DNA of 64,000 nucleotides. It comes from Clostridium beijerinckii HUN142. Its GTDB lineage: Bacteria; Bacillota; Clostridia; Clostridiales; Clostridiaceae. The position numbers were made by a program, and so were the translations under genes. The notes below the pieces were generated by a model, which saw only the letters and a program-made list of their open reading frames with translations, did no database searches and was not told the DNA's origin. Shown in pieces: positions 1 to 8,053 of the stretch (position 1 is its first letter; every line of letters begins with the position of its first letter). Location of the stretch: assembly GCF_000621745.1 (NCBI RefSeq), contig NZ_JHXK01000005.1, forward strand, positions 62,001-126,000, in the 5' to 3' direction.

Positions 1-1028
1 GAGTAATTTAGATGTATTTTAACCGGAATTTCTTCTAATATAAAATCATCTGTTCTACTTCCATCTATTCTTTCAAATAGTAGCTTAGCTGCTCTTTCTC
101 CCATTTCATATGGATTCTCATCTATTGATGTAATACCAGGACCAATTAATCGCGCCCATTTTTCTTCGGCAAAGCCAAAAATACCGATATCTACTCCAAT
201 CTTTATCTTTAAATCATATAAACACTCTACAAGAACCTTTAGAATTTCATCATTATTTGCAAAAAAGCAAACATTCTTATCTCTATTTTTATTTAGGATA
301 TTCTCTATTTTTTCTTTTATCTCTTTTGTATCATCTTTTTTGATAATATTAGTTTCTCCTGATGTGCTTGGATTTCTAGATAGAAATTCTTCCATTGCTT
401 TCTTTCTCTCTAGCCTTGAACTTATCCCATTTATGTCTTCTGAAAAGTATACATAATGATCATAATCATTCTTGAACAACTCATCTAATATATTTTTTGT
501 TACCTCTGCATTATTCATTGTCACTGAATCATAAATTAATGGATTTATAAATCTATCCAATAATACTATTGGTTTAAAATTATCACTATCCTTAAACTCT
601 TCTAAGTATTTATAGTTATTACCTGCAGTGTTAACTAGTAACCCATCAACTTGGCTGTCTAACAGTGATTCTATATTCTCTTTTTCTCTCTCTGCTAAAT
701 TATCAGCATTTGTTACAAGTAACTGATAATTATTTGCTCTACATACGTCATTTATACCCTTAATGAGTAATGAAGAAAATGGATTTCCTATATCTGCAAT
801 TGTTACCCCAATTATATTAGAATTTTTAGCTTTTAGCGTTTGAGCTATACGATTAGGTCTATATTTTAATACTTTAATTGCTTCATCTATTTTTTCTTGA
901 GTTTCTTGTGACATAAATTCAAAGTTTTTGTTTAGATATCTAGATATTGTTGTCTTAGAGACTCCTACATAAGCAGCAACATCTGAAATTGTTACGTTCT
1001 TTTGTTTATCTGTAGAATTTTTCAGCAT
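1..1028 (-). CDS. LacI-family transcriptional regulator (KdgR-like), C-terminus cut by window edge
   Basis: Repressor of the LacI/GalR family. The reading frame starts at the ATG at 1028 and stays open to base 1, giving about 342 residues, so only a few C-terminal residues are missing. The N-terminal helix-turn-helix reads VTISDVAAYVGVSKTTISRY and is followed by a hinge (YRPNRIAQTLK). The rest is a periplasmic-binding-protein-like effector domain with GVTIADIGNPFSS and the late LDEPN-type segment IDENPYEMGERAAKLL. Its promoter carries the same ACCGGT-centred palindrome and cre-like region as the MFS gene next door. That suggests it controls itself and the transporter. Position beside an acid-sugar transporter and near uxaC/uxuAB fits KdgR (a 2-keto-3-deoxygluconate-responsive repressor), but the ligand is inferred. 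LacI membership is secure. Confidence 0.88.
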   Translation of the reverse strand, partial: MLKNSTDKQKNVTISDVAAYVGVSKTTISRYLNKNFEFMSQETQEKIDEAIKVLKYRPNRIAQTLKAKNSNIIGVTIADIGNPFSSLLIKGINDVCRANNYQLLVTNADNLAEREKENIESLLDSQVDGLLVNTAGNNYKYLEEFKDSDNFKPIVLLDRFINPLIYDSVTMNNAEVTKNILDELFKNDYDHYVYFSEDINGISSRLERKKAMEEFLSRNPSTSGETNIIKKDDTKEIKEKIENILNKNRDKNVCFFANNDEILKVLVECLYDLKIKIGVDIGIFGFAEEKWARLIGPGITSIDENPYEMGERAAKLLFERIDGSRTDDFILEEIPVKIHLNY

Positions 1029-1182
1029 AACTTATTCCTCCATTCAATACTTTTATTATCAATCTTAACTGTCAAAGATTCAATAATTTATGCTATTGTT
1101 CTCTATTTTTCTTTAACATATTTATTAATTAACCCAATCAGATTAAATTATTTCAATAATCCTATTCACCATGGATTATCGG

Positions 1183-1244
1183 TTTAGTTTACCGGTTTCT
1201 AAATTGACAATATAATGTTAAGACTTTCACCAAAAAATGTCAAG
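1183..1244 (-). promoter_or_regulatory. Promoter and LacI-type operator of the LacI regulator gene
   Basis: On the minus strand: -35 TTGACA (1238-1243), a 17-base spacer and -10 TAACAT (1215-1220). Just downstream of the -10, bases 1183-1203 hold an operator centred on ACCGGT; this 21-base segment differs at one position from 2941-2961. The spacer includes GTGAAAGTCTTAACA, a weakened version of the cre site seen upstream of the MFS gene. The remaining gap 1204-1409 has no other gene that I can support. Confidence 0.7.
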
Positions 1245-1409
1245 CCATTACTATATATCATTTATATATTTATCTGATTAAGTTTATTATTCTAGATATC
1301 ATTTTCAAAAACTTTAAATAAAAGGCTTATCCCTATTTCTTTAATACTAGGTTTAATTATATGTGATTCTTTTCATACTCTAAATTCAATAACTTATTGA
1401 ATTTCTAAT

Positions 1410-2696
1410 TTATGATACCTCAACTGTATTTTCTATTTTATTAGATGCCTTAGAAGTTCTAACAGCAATCATTAAAAATACTGCTAATAAAAGTGAACCT
1501 GACATAAATACATATGATGCATCTACTGAACCTGTTATACCATTCAAATATCCCACTACATACGACCCTACAAATGATCCTAATGCGCCCATGCTATTGA
1601 TTAAGGCACTTGCTCCTCCTGATACATTCTTAGGCAATATTTCTGTAATTATTGCAAAAAATGGTCCATAAGGTGCATACATAACCCCTCCTGCAATTAC
1701 AAGTAAAATATATGATAGCCAAAAGTTTGAAGTTCCAATTAAATATGAGCCAAAAAATGCAATTGTACCTATTAATAAGTATACCCAAACAAATGTCTTT
1801 CTATTTCCGGTACGATCCGAATAATAAGATGATACTAACATCAATACTACTGCTAAAGCATATGGCAACGATGATAACCACCCTGCTGAAACAATACCAA
1901 TTTGAGGACTTGCCTTTAGAATAGATGGCAACCACATTACAAAACCATATACCCCTATACTCCAGAAGAAATATTGAAATGATAAAATTATTACCTTAGG
2001 TGATTTAAATGCTTCTCTATAATTTTTCACTGGTTTTATACCTTTTTGTTCTTCCTCCATCACCATCTCAATATCTTTCTTTTCCTGTTCAGTTAACCAT
2101 TTTGCTTCCTTTGGTTTATTATCTGAAAGTTTTAACCAAAAGAATGCCCATAAAATTGGTGGTATCCCTTCAAGTATAAACATCCATCTCCATCCTACAG
2201 AATTTACTAAATATCCAGATATAATAGACATCCATAAAACAGTAGCTGGATTACCTAAAATTAGAAATGTATTTGCTCTTGAACGTTCTTTTTTTGTGAA
2301 CCAATTACTTAAAAAAATCAACATAGCTGGCATAACAGCGCTTTCAATTATTCCAAGTATGAATCTAGTAACCATTAAAACTTTTACATTCGTTATCAAA
2401 CCATTTGAAGTAGCTAGTATACCCCAGAATATTAAACTCCAAAAAACTAATTTTTTAGCACTTTTCTTTTCTGCAAACCATGCTGCTGGTACTTGGAAAA
2501 AGAAATAGCCTAAGAAAAATAATGCAGATAGAAGTGACGCTATTGATGCTGTAATATGCAAAGATTCACCCATGCCTCCTGCAACACCAAAACTATAATT
2601 TGCACGATCCAAGTAAGCTAGGCTATAAGTAATAAATGCTACTGGTATTAATCTTTTCCACCTTTTAGAAGTTAATTGAATACTTGATTTATCCAT
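1410..2696 (-). CDS. MFS transporter, anion:cation symporter type (probable hexuronate/sugar-acid uptake)
   Basis: Twelve-helix major facilitator of the ACS subfamily, the group that includes ExuT, GudP and other sugar-acid permeases. The MFS signature region appears as WFAEKKSAKKLVFWSL in the loop after TM2, and the long charged central loop (KPKEAKWLTEQEKKDIEMVM) is typical of ACS proteins. I place the start at the ATG at 2696 (MDKSSIQLT) because GGGAGGATA lies 7 bases upstream; a longer in-frame extension to 2753 lacks a ribosome site. Length is 428 residues, usual for the family. It has its own promoter with a LacI-type operator and a cre site (2941-3000). The adjacent LacI gene and the hexuronate genes upstream suggest galacturonate, glucuronate or an aldonate as substrate; the exact substrate is not readable. 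Confidence 0.85.
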   Translation of the reverse strand: MDKSSIQLTSKRWKRLIPVAFITYSLAYLDRANYSFGVAGGMGESLHITASIASLLSALFFLGYFFFQVPAAWFAEKKSAKKLVFWSLIFWGILATSNGLITNVKVLMVTRFILGIIESAVMPAMLIFLSNWFTKKERSRANTFLILGNPATVLWMSIISGYLVNSVGWRWMFILEGIPPILWAFFWLKLSDNKPKEAKWLTEQEKKDIEMVMEEEQKGIKPVKNYREAFKSPKVIILSFQYFFWSIGVYGFVMWLPSILKASPQIGIVSAGWLSSLPYALAVVLMLVSSYYSDRTGNRKTFVWVYLLIGTIAFFGSYLIGTSNFWLSYILLVIAGGVMYAPYGPFFAIITEILPKNVSGGASALINSMGALGSFVGSYVVGYLNGITGSVDASYVFMSGSLLLAVFLMIAVRTSKASNKIENTVEVS

Positions 2697-2940
2697 TTTA
2701 TATCCTCCCATAATAATTATTTTAATTCCATATAATTTAATAATTAAAAACAATTTCAGCTTTATTGTACAACCATTTATTTACTTTAAGAAATTTATTA
2801 TTCCCTCAATCAGCTTATAATACTATCGATTAATTTCTTGCATTCCCCCACCCGTATTAGAACTATCTCAAATATTTTTTAATTTTTAAAACTTGAGTTT
2901 AAATTTCAATGTTTTTTATACTTTTGCTTTAGTTTATCGT

Positions 2941-3000
2941 TTTAGTTAACCGGTTTCTAAACTTAATATAATGTTAACGCTTTCACCAAAAGATGTCAAG
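2941..3000 (-). promoter_or_regulatory. Promoter with LacI-type operator and cre site for the MFS transporter
   Basis: Minus strand: -35 TTGACA (2994-2999), a 17-base spacer, -10 TAACAT (2971-2976). The spacer and -10 hold TGAAAGCGTTAACA (2972-2985), which matches the CcpA cre consensus TGNAANCGNWNNCA. An operator with perfect AACCGGTT core lies just downstream of the -10 (2941-2961). This layout predicts dual control: catabolite repression over the promoter and a LacI-type block near +1. The rest of the 2697-3142 gap holds only this site and the terminator at 3047-3086. Confidence 0.75.
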
Positions 3001-3039
3001 TAGTATTTATAAAAAGTTAAAATTGATTATCTGTATAAT

Positions 3040-3086
3040 AAAAAAGCCACTATAGTTCTAGACGGCTTTACTCTAGAAATTAGTGG
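3040..3086 (-). terminator. Rho-independent terminator after the HAD phosphatase gene
   Basis: Inverted repeat with arms CCACTATAGTTCTAGA (3047-3062) and TCTAGAAATTAGTGG (3072-3086), one small bulge. On the minus strand the stem is followed by CTTTTTTATT. It lies about 55 bases beyond the stop of the HAD gene and upstream of the MFS promoter, so it separates the two transcripts. Confidence 0.8.
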
Positions 3087-3142
3087 TTTAATATTACGCA
3101 TATAAACTATATATACAAATTTATTTTTTAAGATAGTTTGTT

Positions 3143-4003
3143 CTATAAATTCAGAGCCTTATAAATAGCTTTAGCAACTCCAGCATTATCATTGGTATCA
3201 GTTATATATTTTGCTATTTCTTTTATTTCCGGTACTGCATTTTCCATAGCAACAGATTCATTAAATTCAGTAAACATTGAGTAATCATTAAAACTATCCC
3301 CAATAACCATTACTTCATCTCTTTTTATCCCCATTTTTTCCGCAACTCTTGCTAATATTAATCCCTTTTGTGCATTTTTATTATTTATTTCTATATTTTT
3401 AGTAAATGTTGATGCTATAGCAAGTTCCCCTATTGACTCCAATTTGCTCTTTACCTTTTTAGTTGTTTCTTCATCATTATAAAACGCAACAAATTTTCCT
3501 ATCTTAACATTGCTATTTAAAAAATCGTTTATGTTTTCAACATATTTTAAATTAATAAAATGAGGATGACTTTTAGCTATTTCCATAGCATCTTCAAACG
3601 TTGTTTCTGGGTCGAACACCATAATTCTGTATGCAACTTCAGTTAATGCTTCCTCTCTTGTATTTACACTATATAATCCATCATTAGTATAAATTTCAGC
3701 TATAATTTTTTCCTTTAATATCATATCTATAATTTCTCTTGCTTGCTTACTATCAATGTAGATTCCTTCTAATACTTTTCCATTCTCATCTATGTATTCG
3801 CCGCCATTTAGAACCACACATTGACATTTTAAATTAGATTCATCAAGCAAAGGTTTAACATCTTCATACATTCTTCCAGTAGAAATTGCAAATTTTACTC
3901 CCATTTTCTCAGCCACTTTTATAGCTTCTATATTTTCCTTTGATATCTTATGATTGCTATTAAGCAGTGTTCCATCCATATCAGCCGCAATAAGTTTTAT
4001 CAT
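3143..4003 (-). CDS. Cof-type HAD-IIB family sugar-phosphate phosphatase
   Basis: Soluble haloacid-dehalogenase phosphatase of 286 residues, the usual size for the Cof/YidA group. Motif I is DMDGTLL (Asp8 nucleophile, Asp10 acid/base), motif II is STGR (about 41-44), the conserved lysine is in NAQKG, and motif IV is GDSFNDYSMF with both acidic residues intact. The C2B cap lies between motifs II and III. These enzymes hydrolyse small phosphorylated sugars or FMN; the substrate cannot be told from sequence. It is the last gene before a terminator at 3040-3086. GGAGGG lies upstream of the ATG. A close paralogue with an altered motif IV is at 31446-32321. Confidence 0.88.
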   Translation of the reverse strand: MIKLIAADMDGTLLNSNHKISKENIEAIKVAEKMGVKFAISTGRMYEDVKPLLDESNLKCQCVVLNGGEYIDENGKVLEGIYIDSKQAREIIDMILKEKIIAEIYTNDGLYSVNTREEALTEVAYRIMVFDPETTFEDAMEIAKSHPHFINLKYVENINDFLNSNVKIGKFVAFYNDEETTKKVKSKLESIGELAIASTFTKNIEINNKNAQKGLILARVAEKMGIKRDEVMVIGDSFNDYSMFTEFNESVAMENAVPEIKEIAKYITDTNDNAGVAKAIYKALNL

Positions 4004-4332
4004 CTCTTAATCCCTCCATACTCGTTTATATATTCTACAACATGTATTTACTCAAAATTTTCTCGTAAAATATTTACCTATAATTTCTATTATATACTAT
4101 AATACAAAAAAAATAAGGCTAAAGATGTTTCTTCTCTAGCCTTAAATACTAAATAGCATTAAATATTAATTTTATTTTCTATTCATTCATATTACTTTTT
4201 TCATTTACATTATTACAACTATTACCATAGTTCCTCATAGAGATAAAAACTAAATGTAATAGAATAATCTTTAACGTAAATTTTATTTTAATATATATTT
4301 TTATCTTTATCTATATCTCCGAACATTAAAAT
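4004..4332 (-). terminator. Intergenic gap with terminator after the first GH31 gene (hairpin 4115-4143)
   Basis: Perfect 7-bp stem AAGGCTA (4115-4121) and TAGCCTT (4137-4143). On the minus strand it is followed by ATTTTTTTTGT. It sits about 190 bases past the GH31 stop and ends the long hexuronate-block transcript before the HAD gene. The rest of this gap is AT-rich with no supported gene. Confidence 0.7.
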
Positions 4333-6822
4333 TTATATAGAAATTAAGTCTTTAACACTAAAATTAACATTAAGATCATAATTTTCGGTTATATTCCGAT
4401 ATTTTATTTTAGTTGTTTTTTGTTCTATATCAAAATACCAACCTTCTTCGCTTAATTCCCATTCTTTTATATCTAGGAACATGGCAAGCTTTTTATCTCT
4501 TAAGTTAACTTGAACTGGAGCTATATCCTTACATATTAAATCTATATTAATTTCTTTAGGCTGCTTGTCATATCCGCCTTCTTTTTCAAATGCAATTTTA
4601 ACACTATTCTCTCGCTTCACTGATATTAACGTCTTTAAGTATTCACCATTTTTGTATTTATTAGTTACACCATCGTCTTCATATAATACAAAGCTTGATT
4701 CCTCTGATGGCTCTATTAGAAGCTTAAGTGTTTCTATTGAATCATTATGAATATTAGTTAAGCCTTCAGCAATTGGAATTATTGCTCCACTTCTAAAGAA
4801 CATAGGAATTGAGTTTAATGAAACTTCAACTTCAATCGTCTGTCCACCTTCATATGTCTGTTTTGTATCCCAATCAAACCAAACAGCTCCTTCAGGTAAA
4901 TATACTTTTCTTGTTTTTGCACCTTTTTCTAGGACGTTTGCAATCAAAATAGAACTTCCAAGCATAAAATCAAAGCTTTCCTCAAGTAATTTTTTATCAT
5001 CTTGGAATTCATATATTAAAGGCCTCATAATTGGTGATCCCTCTTTAGATGCTTCAAATAATAATGAATATAAGTATGGTACTAATTTATATCTAAGTTT
5101 TATAGCTTCTTTTATATATTTTGTATAAGATGGATACATCCATGGTTCTGTAACAGTATTATCAGTATTACAAGAATGAATTGAAAACCTTGGTTGGAAT
5201 ATTCCGTTTTGAACCCATCTTACAAATAGCTCCGGCTCAGGTGCTGGTCCAAAAAATCCTCCTATATCACATCCTTGATTTGCAACTCCTGAAAGTCCCA
5301 TTCCAAGCATTACTGGAATATTGAATTTTAAACTCTTCCAGCATGTATTATTATCTCCAGCCCATGTTTGAGCGTAACGTTGAATTCCTGCAAATCCAGC
5401 CCTATTCACTATATATGGTCTTATATTGGGATAAACTTCTGTGACTGTTTCCTTTGCCATAAGTGCCATTAAATTTGGCATTATTGGTCTTAAGCCACTT
5501 ATTTCTTTCTTCATACCCTCAAAATGACAAATTGCTTCCGTATTATTTATTTCATACTCATTGTTATCATTCCATATAGATGTAATCCCTAATGAAACTA
5601 AAGATTCTTTTAAATGCTTTTTCCATAATTCTCTTCCCTTAGGATTTGTAAAATCTACAAAAGAAGCTTGACCTCCCCAATATCTATCTGTTTGAGATTT
5701 TTCTCCTTCGTCATCCTTTATATAAGCACCAGCTTCATCAAATTCTTTGTATAGCGGATTAGAAATTAACATACCTGGTTTTATGTTAGGTGCTACACAA
5801 GCCCCTTTTTCATTCAATTGACTTACAAAGTCTGCTGGATTTTTAAATCTATCATAATTCCAATTGAACACATATCGCTTTCCATCTTCCCCTGTAGTAT
5901 ATCCTGATGACATAAAGAAACCATCACAAGGAATTCCTTCTTCCTTACATCTATCTAAAAATCGTAAGATAGCTTTATCTGAATCTTTATCTAATTCTGT
6001 GTAATACATAGTTGATCCCATATATCCTAATGAGCACTTTGTAGACATTGCAGTTTTTCCTGTTAAATCAGTATAATTTCTCACCACATCTTTGATTTTA
6101 GGTCCATAAATAAAAAATGTATCTAATTCTCCACCATCAGCACAGAAATAACTGTATTTATTCCAATACCCACTTCTTTCACATCCCATATCAAAGGTAG
6201 AATCATATGAATTGTTATAGAATATTCCGCTAGCTATGTTATTTTTATTATTAAATTTTATATAAAAAGGTATATGCTTATATAATGGATCTGTATGTTC
6301 TGAATCATATCCTATAGTATCCACATTATGCATTCTCATTCTTCTCTTTTTCTTATTTAAATACCCAGCTTTTTCTCCAAATCCATAGAAATAATCTTCA
6401 TCATCCATACATGAATAATGATAAATTCTTCCTAAGCTATCTTTTACATATGATTTTTCTTTTAAATCTGAATGTAGTATATTACCTTGCTTATCTGTAA
6501 TCTCTACTCCAAAAGGTTCTTTATAAATATTTATATTTATACTTTTTGTAGCTAATACAATATAATTACCTAAATCTTCATATCTGCTGCTAATTGCCTC
6601 TACTTGTTTTCTTTCATCTTTTAATAACTCGTCCATTTTATCTTTCCAAGCTGTCATAACTAAAGCGTATGATGCTTCTTCTTGAAACTCCTCATCAAAA
6701 GTACAGCGAATTCTTACTATATCATCATTTAAAAGTATAATTCTATATTTAGCTGCATTGGTAGTGATTTCTAAATAATTATCAATATTTTTTAGACTTA
6801 TAATTTTATTACTTATCTTCAT
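4333..6822 (-). CDS. GH31 family alpha-glycosidase (alpha-glucosidase/alpha-xylosidase type), paralogue A
   Basis: Retaining alpha-glycosidase of family GH31, 829 residues, no signal peptide, so cytoplasmic. The N-terminal beta-sandwich is followed by the (beta/alpha)8 barrel. The nucleophile motif is WNDNNE (Asp419) and the acid/base is in WAGDNN (Asp490); QGCDIGGFFG and VRWVQNGIFQPRFSIHS are further GH31 landmarks. C-terminal beta domains close the protein. It is about as long as, and alignable end to end with, paralogue B at 8054-10564. It is third in a minus-strand run behind paralogue B and a serine hydrolase, downstream of a GPH symporter and uxaC. AGGAGATAG supports the start. Substrate is uncertain: alpha-glucosides, alpha-xylosides or related linkages on imported oligosaccharides are all possible. 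Confidence 0.88.
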   Translation of the reverse strand: MKISNKIISLKNIDNYLEITTNAAKYRIILLNDDIVRIRCTFDEEFQEEASYALVMTAWKDKMDELLKDERKQVEAISSRYEDLGNYIVLATKSININIYKEPFGVEITDKQGNILHSDLKEKSYVKDSLGRIYHYSCMDDEDYFYGFGEKAGYLNKKKRRMRMHNVDTIGYDSEHTDPLYKHIPFYIKFNNKNNIASGIFYNNSYDSTFDMGCERSGYWNKYSYFCADGGELDTFFIYGPKIKDVVRNYTDLTGKTAMSTKCSLGYMGSTMYYTELDKDSDKAILRFLDRCKEEGIPCDGFFMSSGYTTGEDGKRYVFNWNYDRFKNPADFVSQLNEKGACVAPNIKPGMLISNPLYKEFDEAGAYIKDDEGEKSQTDRYWGGQASFVDFTNPKGRELWKKHLKESLVSLGITSIWNDNNEYEINNTEAICHFEGMKKEISGLRPIMPNLMALMAKETVTEVYPNIRPYIVNRAGFAGIQRYAQTWAGDNNTCWKSLKFNIPVMLGMGLSGVANQGCDIGGFFGPAPEPELFVRWVQNGIFQPRFSIHSCNTDNTVTEPWMYPSYTKYIKEAIKLRYKLVPYLYSLLFEASKEGSPIMRPLIYEFQDDKKLLEESFDFMLGSSILIANVLEKGAKTRKVYLPEGAVWFDWDTKQTYEGGQTIEVEVSLNSIPMFFRSGAIIPIAEGLTNIHNDSIETLKLLIEPSEESSFVLYEDDGVTNKYKNGEYLKTLISVKRENSVKIAFEKEGGYDKQPKEINIDLICKDIAPVQVNLRDKKLAMFLDIKEWELSEEGWYFDIEQKTTKIKYRNITENYDLNVNFSVKDLISI

Positions 6823-6919
6823 AATGCTATCTCCTAGTATATTTATTTTATAATTTTTACCTTATTTACAATATAAGCCTCATCTTATCAACTATTTTAG
6901 CAAACTGAGAAATGCTTAT

Positions 6920-7861
6920 CTACTTCTCAATAATACAGTTCACAAAATCTATGACTCCATCTTCAACTTCATCCCTAATATCTAAATAATATTGTATTTC
7001 ATGACGATATCCTGAATAAACTTTTGTCTTTACCATGTGCCCTGTTTCTGCAAGCCAATTCGACACAGCATAAACGCCTTCTCCGTACAGACCAACTGGA
7101 TCTTTATCTCCTGCAATATTGTAAACTTTAATTGATGTTGGCACTTTTTCTGCCCACTTAATTCCAACAATATCATTCATCAAATTCGCAAAATAATATA
7201 GTGAACGTATATTAGGCTGCATTAGAAGATCACTATATATATCTCTTGCATGGTCCGCATTTACATCAGGATCACCACATGCCCAGGTATTTGAAGTAAC
7301 AGGATTTTCTTCATAACGTTCTGTATTCCACATCCACCCCATGAGCATCTCTAAGCAAGAAGGATCAACATCTTCCCCCTTGCCTTCATCTATTAAATTT
7401 TTAAAAACAGGTATTACTGAACTCGCTGTTGGAATTACTCCTGAAGTTCCACATAAAATCAAACCATCAATTCCTTCTCCATAAATAGTAGAATAACATC
7501 TAGCAATCATTGATCCCATACTATGTCCAAACATGAAATAAGGTAAATCAGGATATTCGTCTTGGACAATTTTGCGAAGAGTATGTTCATCTTCCACCAT
7601 TGTCATATAACCTTTATCTCCCCAATCACTCCAATTGTTTGAAACATAAGCGGTTTTTCCATGACCTACATGATCATCCGCTGCAACTATAAAACCTGCG
7701 TCATTCAATTTTAATATCATGTGCATATATCTACGTGAATGTTCATGATAACCATGCACAAGCTGGATAATTCCCCTTGGTTTACAAAAAGGAGTATAAA
7801 TCCAAGCTTGTACCATATCTATTTTATTAAATGATTCAAAACTTTTTTCTTGAAATGCCAT
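6920..7861 (-). CDS. Alpha/beta hydrolase, monoacylglycerol-lipase/lysophospholipase-like
   Basis: Soluble serine hydrolase of 313 residues with the Hydrolase_4 pattern. HGYHEHSRRY (His36-Gly37) is the oxyanion region, GHSMGS carries the nucleophile Ser114, GDKDPVG carries the likely acid and YSGYRHEIQ the catalytic histidine. There is no signal peptide. It sits between two GH31 paralogues with an AAAGGAGA site before its ATG, so it is probably co-transcribed with them. In that setting it might remove acyl groups from imported sugars rather than act on lipids, but this is inference from position only. The Hydrolase_4 family covers lipases, esterases and thioesterases. Confidence 0.85.
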   Translation of the reverse strand: MAFQEKSFESFNKIDMVQAWIYTPFCKPRGIIQLVHGYHEHSRRYMHMILKLNDAGFIVAADDHVGHGKTAYVSNNWSDWGDKGYMTMVEDEHTLRKIVQDEYPDLPYFMFGHSMGSMIARCYSTIYGEGIDGLILCGTSGVIPTASSVIPVFKNLIDEGKGEDVDPSCLEMLMGWMWNTERYEENPVTSNTWACGDPDVNADHARDIYSDLLMQPNIRSLYYFANLMNDIVGIKWAEKVPTSIKVYNIAGDKDPVGLYGEGVYAVSNWLAETGHMVKTKVYSGYRHEIQYYLDIRDEVEDGVIDFVNCIIEK

Positions 7862-7930
7862 AATAAATCTCCTTTGCTTATATAAATTCTTAAACTACCT
7901 TTTCAATTATTAGATAAACACCTTACAGCT

Positions 7931-8036
7931 TGGACTTATGCATTTAAAAATATGCTTTACCAGAAATGATAGGTACTCTTTTGTGTAGTGTTACATCAGG
8001 GTAGCTGTCCTTTCGGCGAGTCATAGCATAAGTCCA
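7931..8036 (-). repeat. Multi-stem inverted-repeat element between the GH31 and serine hydrolase genes
   Basis: Perfect 11-bp terminal arms TGGACTTATGC (7931-7941) and GCATAAGTCCA (8026-8036) enclose 84 bases that can form smaller stems, for example GCAT/ATGC near 7940-7955 and TACC/GGTA. No U-tract follows the stem on the minus strand, so a simple terminator is unlikely. It may be an mRNA-processing or stabilising structure, a small RNA, or a small dispersed repeat. It shares GACTCGC and TGGACTT arms with the element at 21979-22099. Confidence 0.5.
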
Positions 8037-8053
8037 GATTTAAGTATTAGGTC

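Noticed and set aside
1002..1187. 61-residue plus-strand frame overlapping the start of the LacI gene
   Set aside because: Antisense to the LacI helix-turn-helix and its promoter, no ribosome site, no similarity to a known protein.
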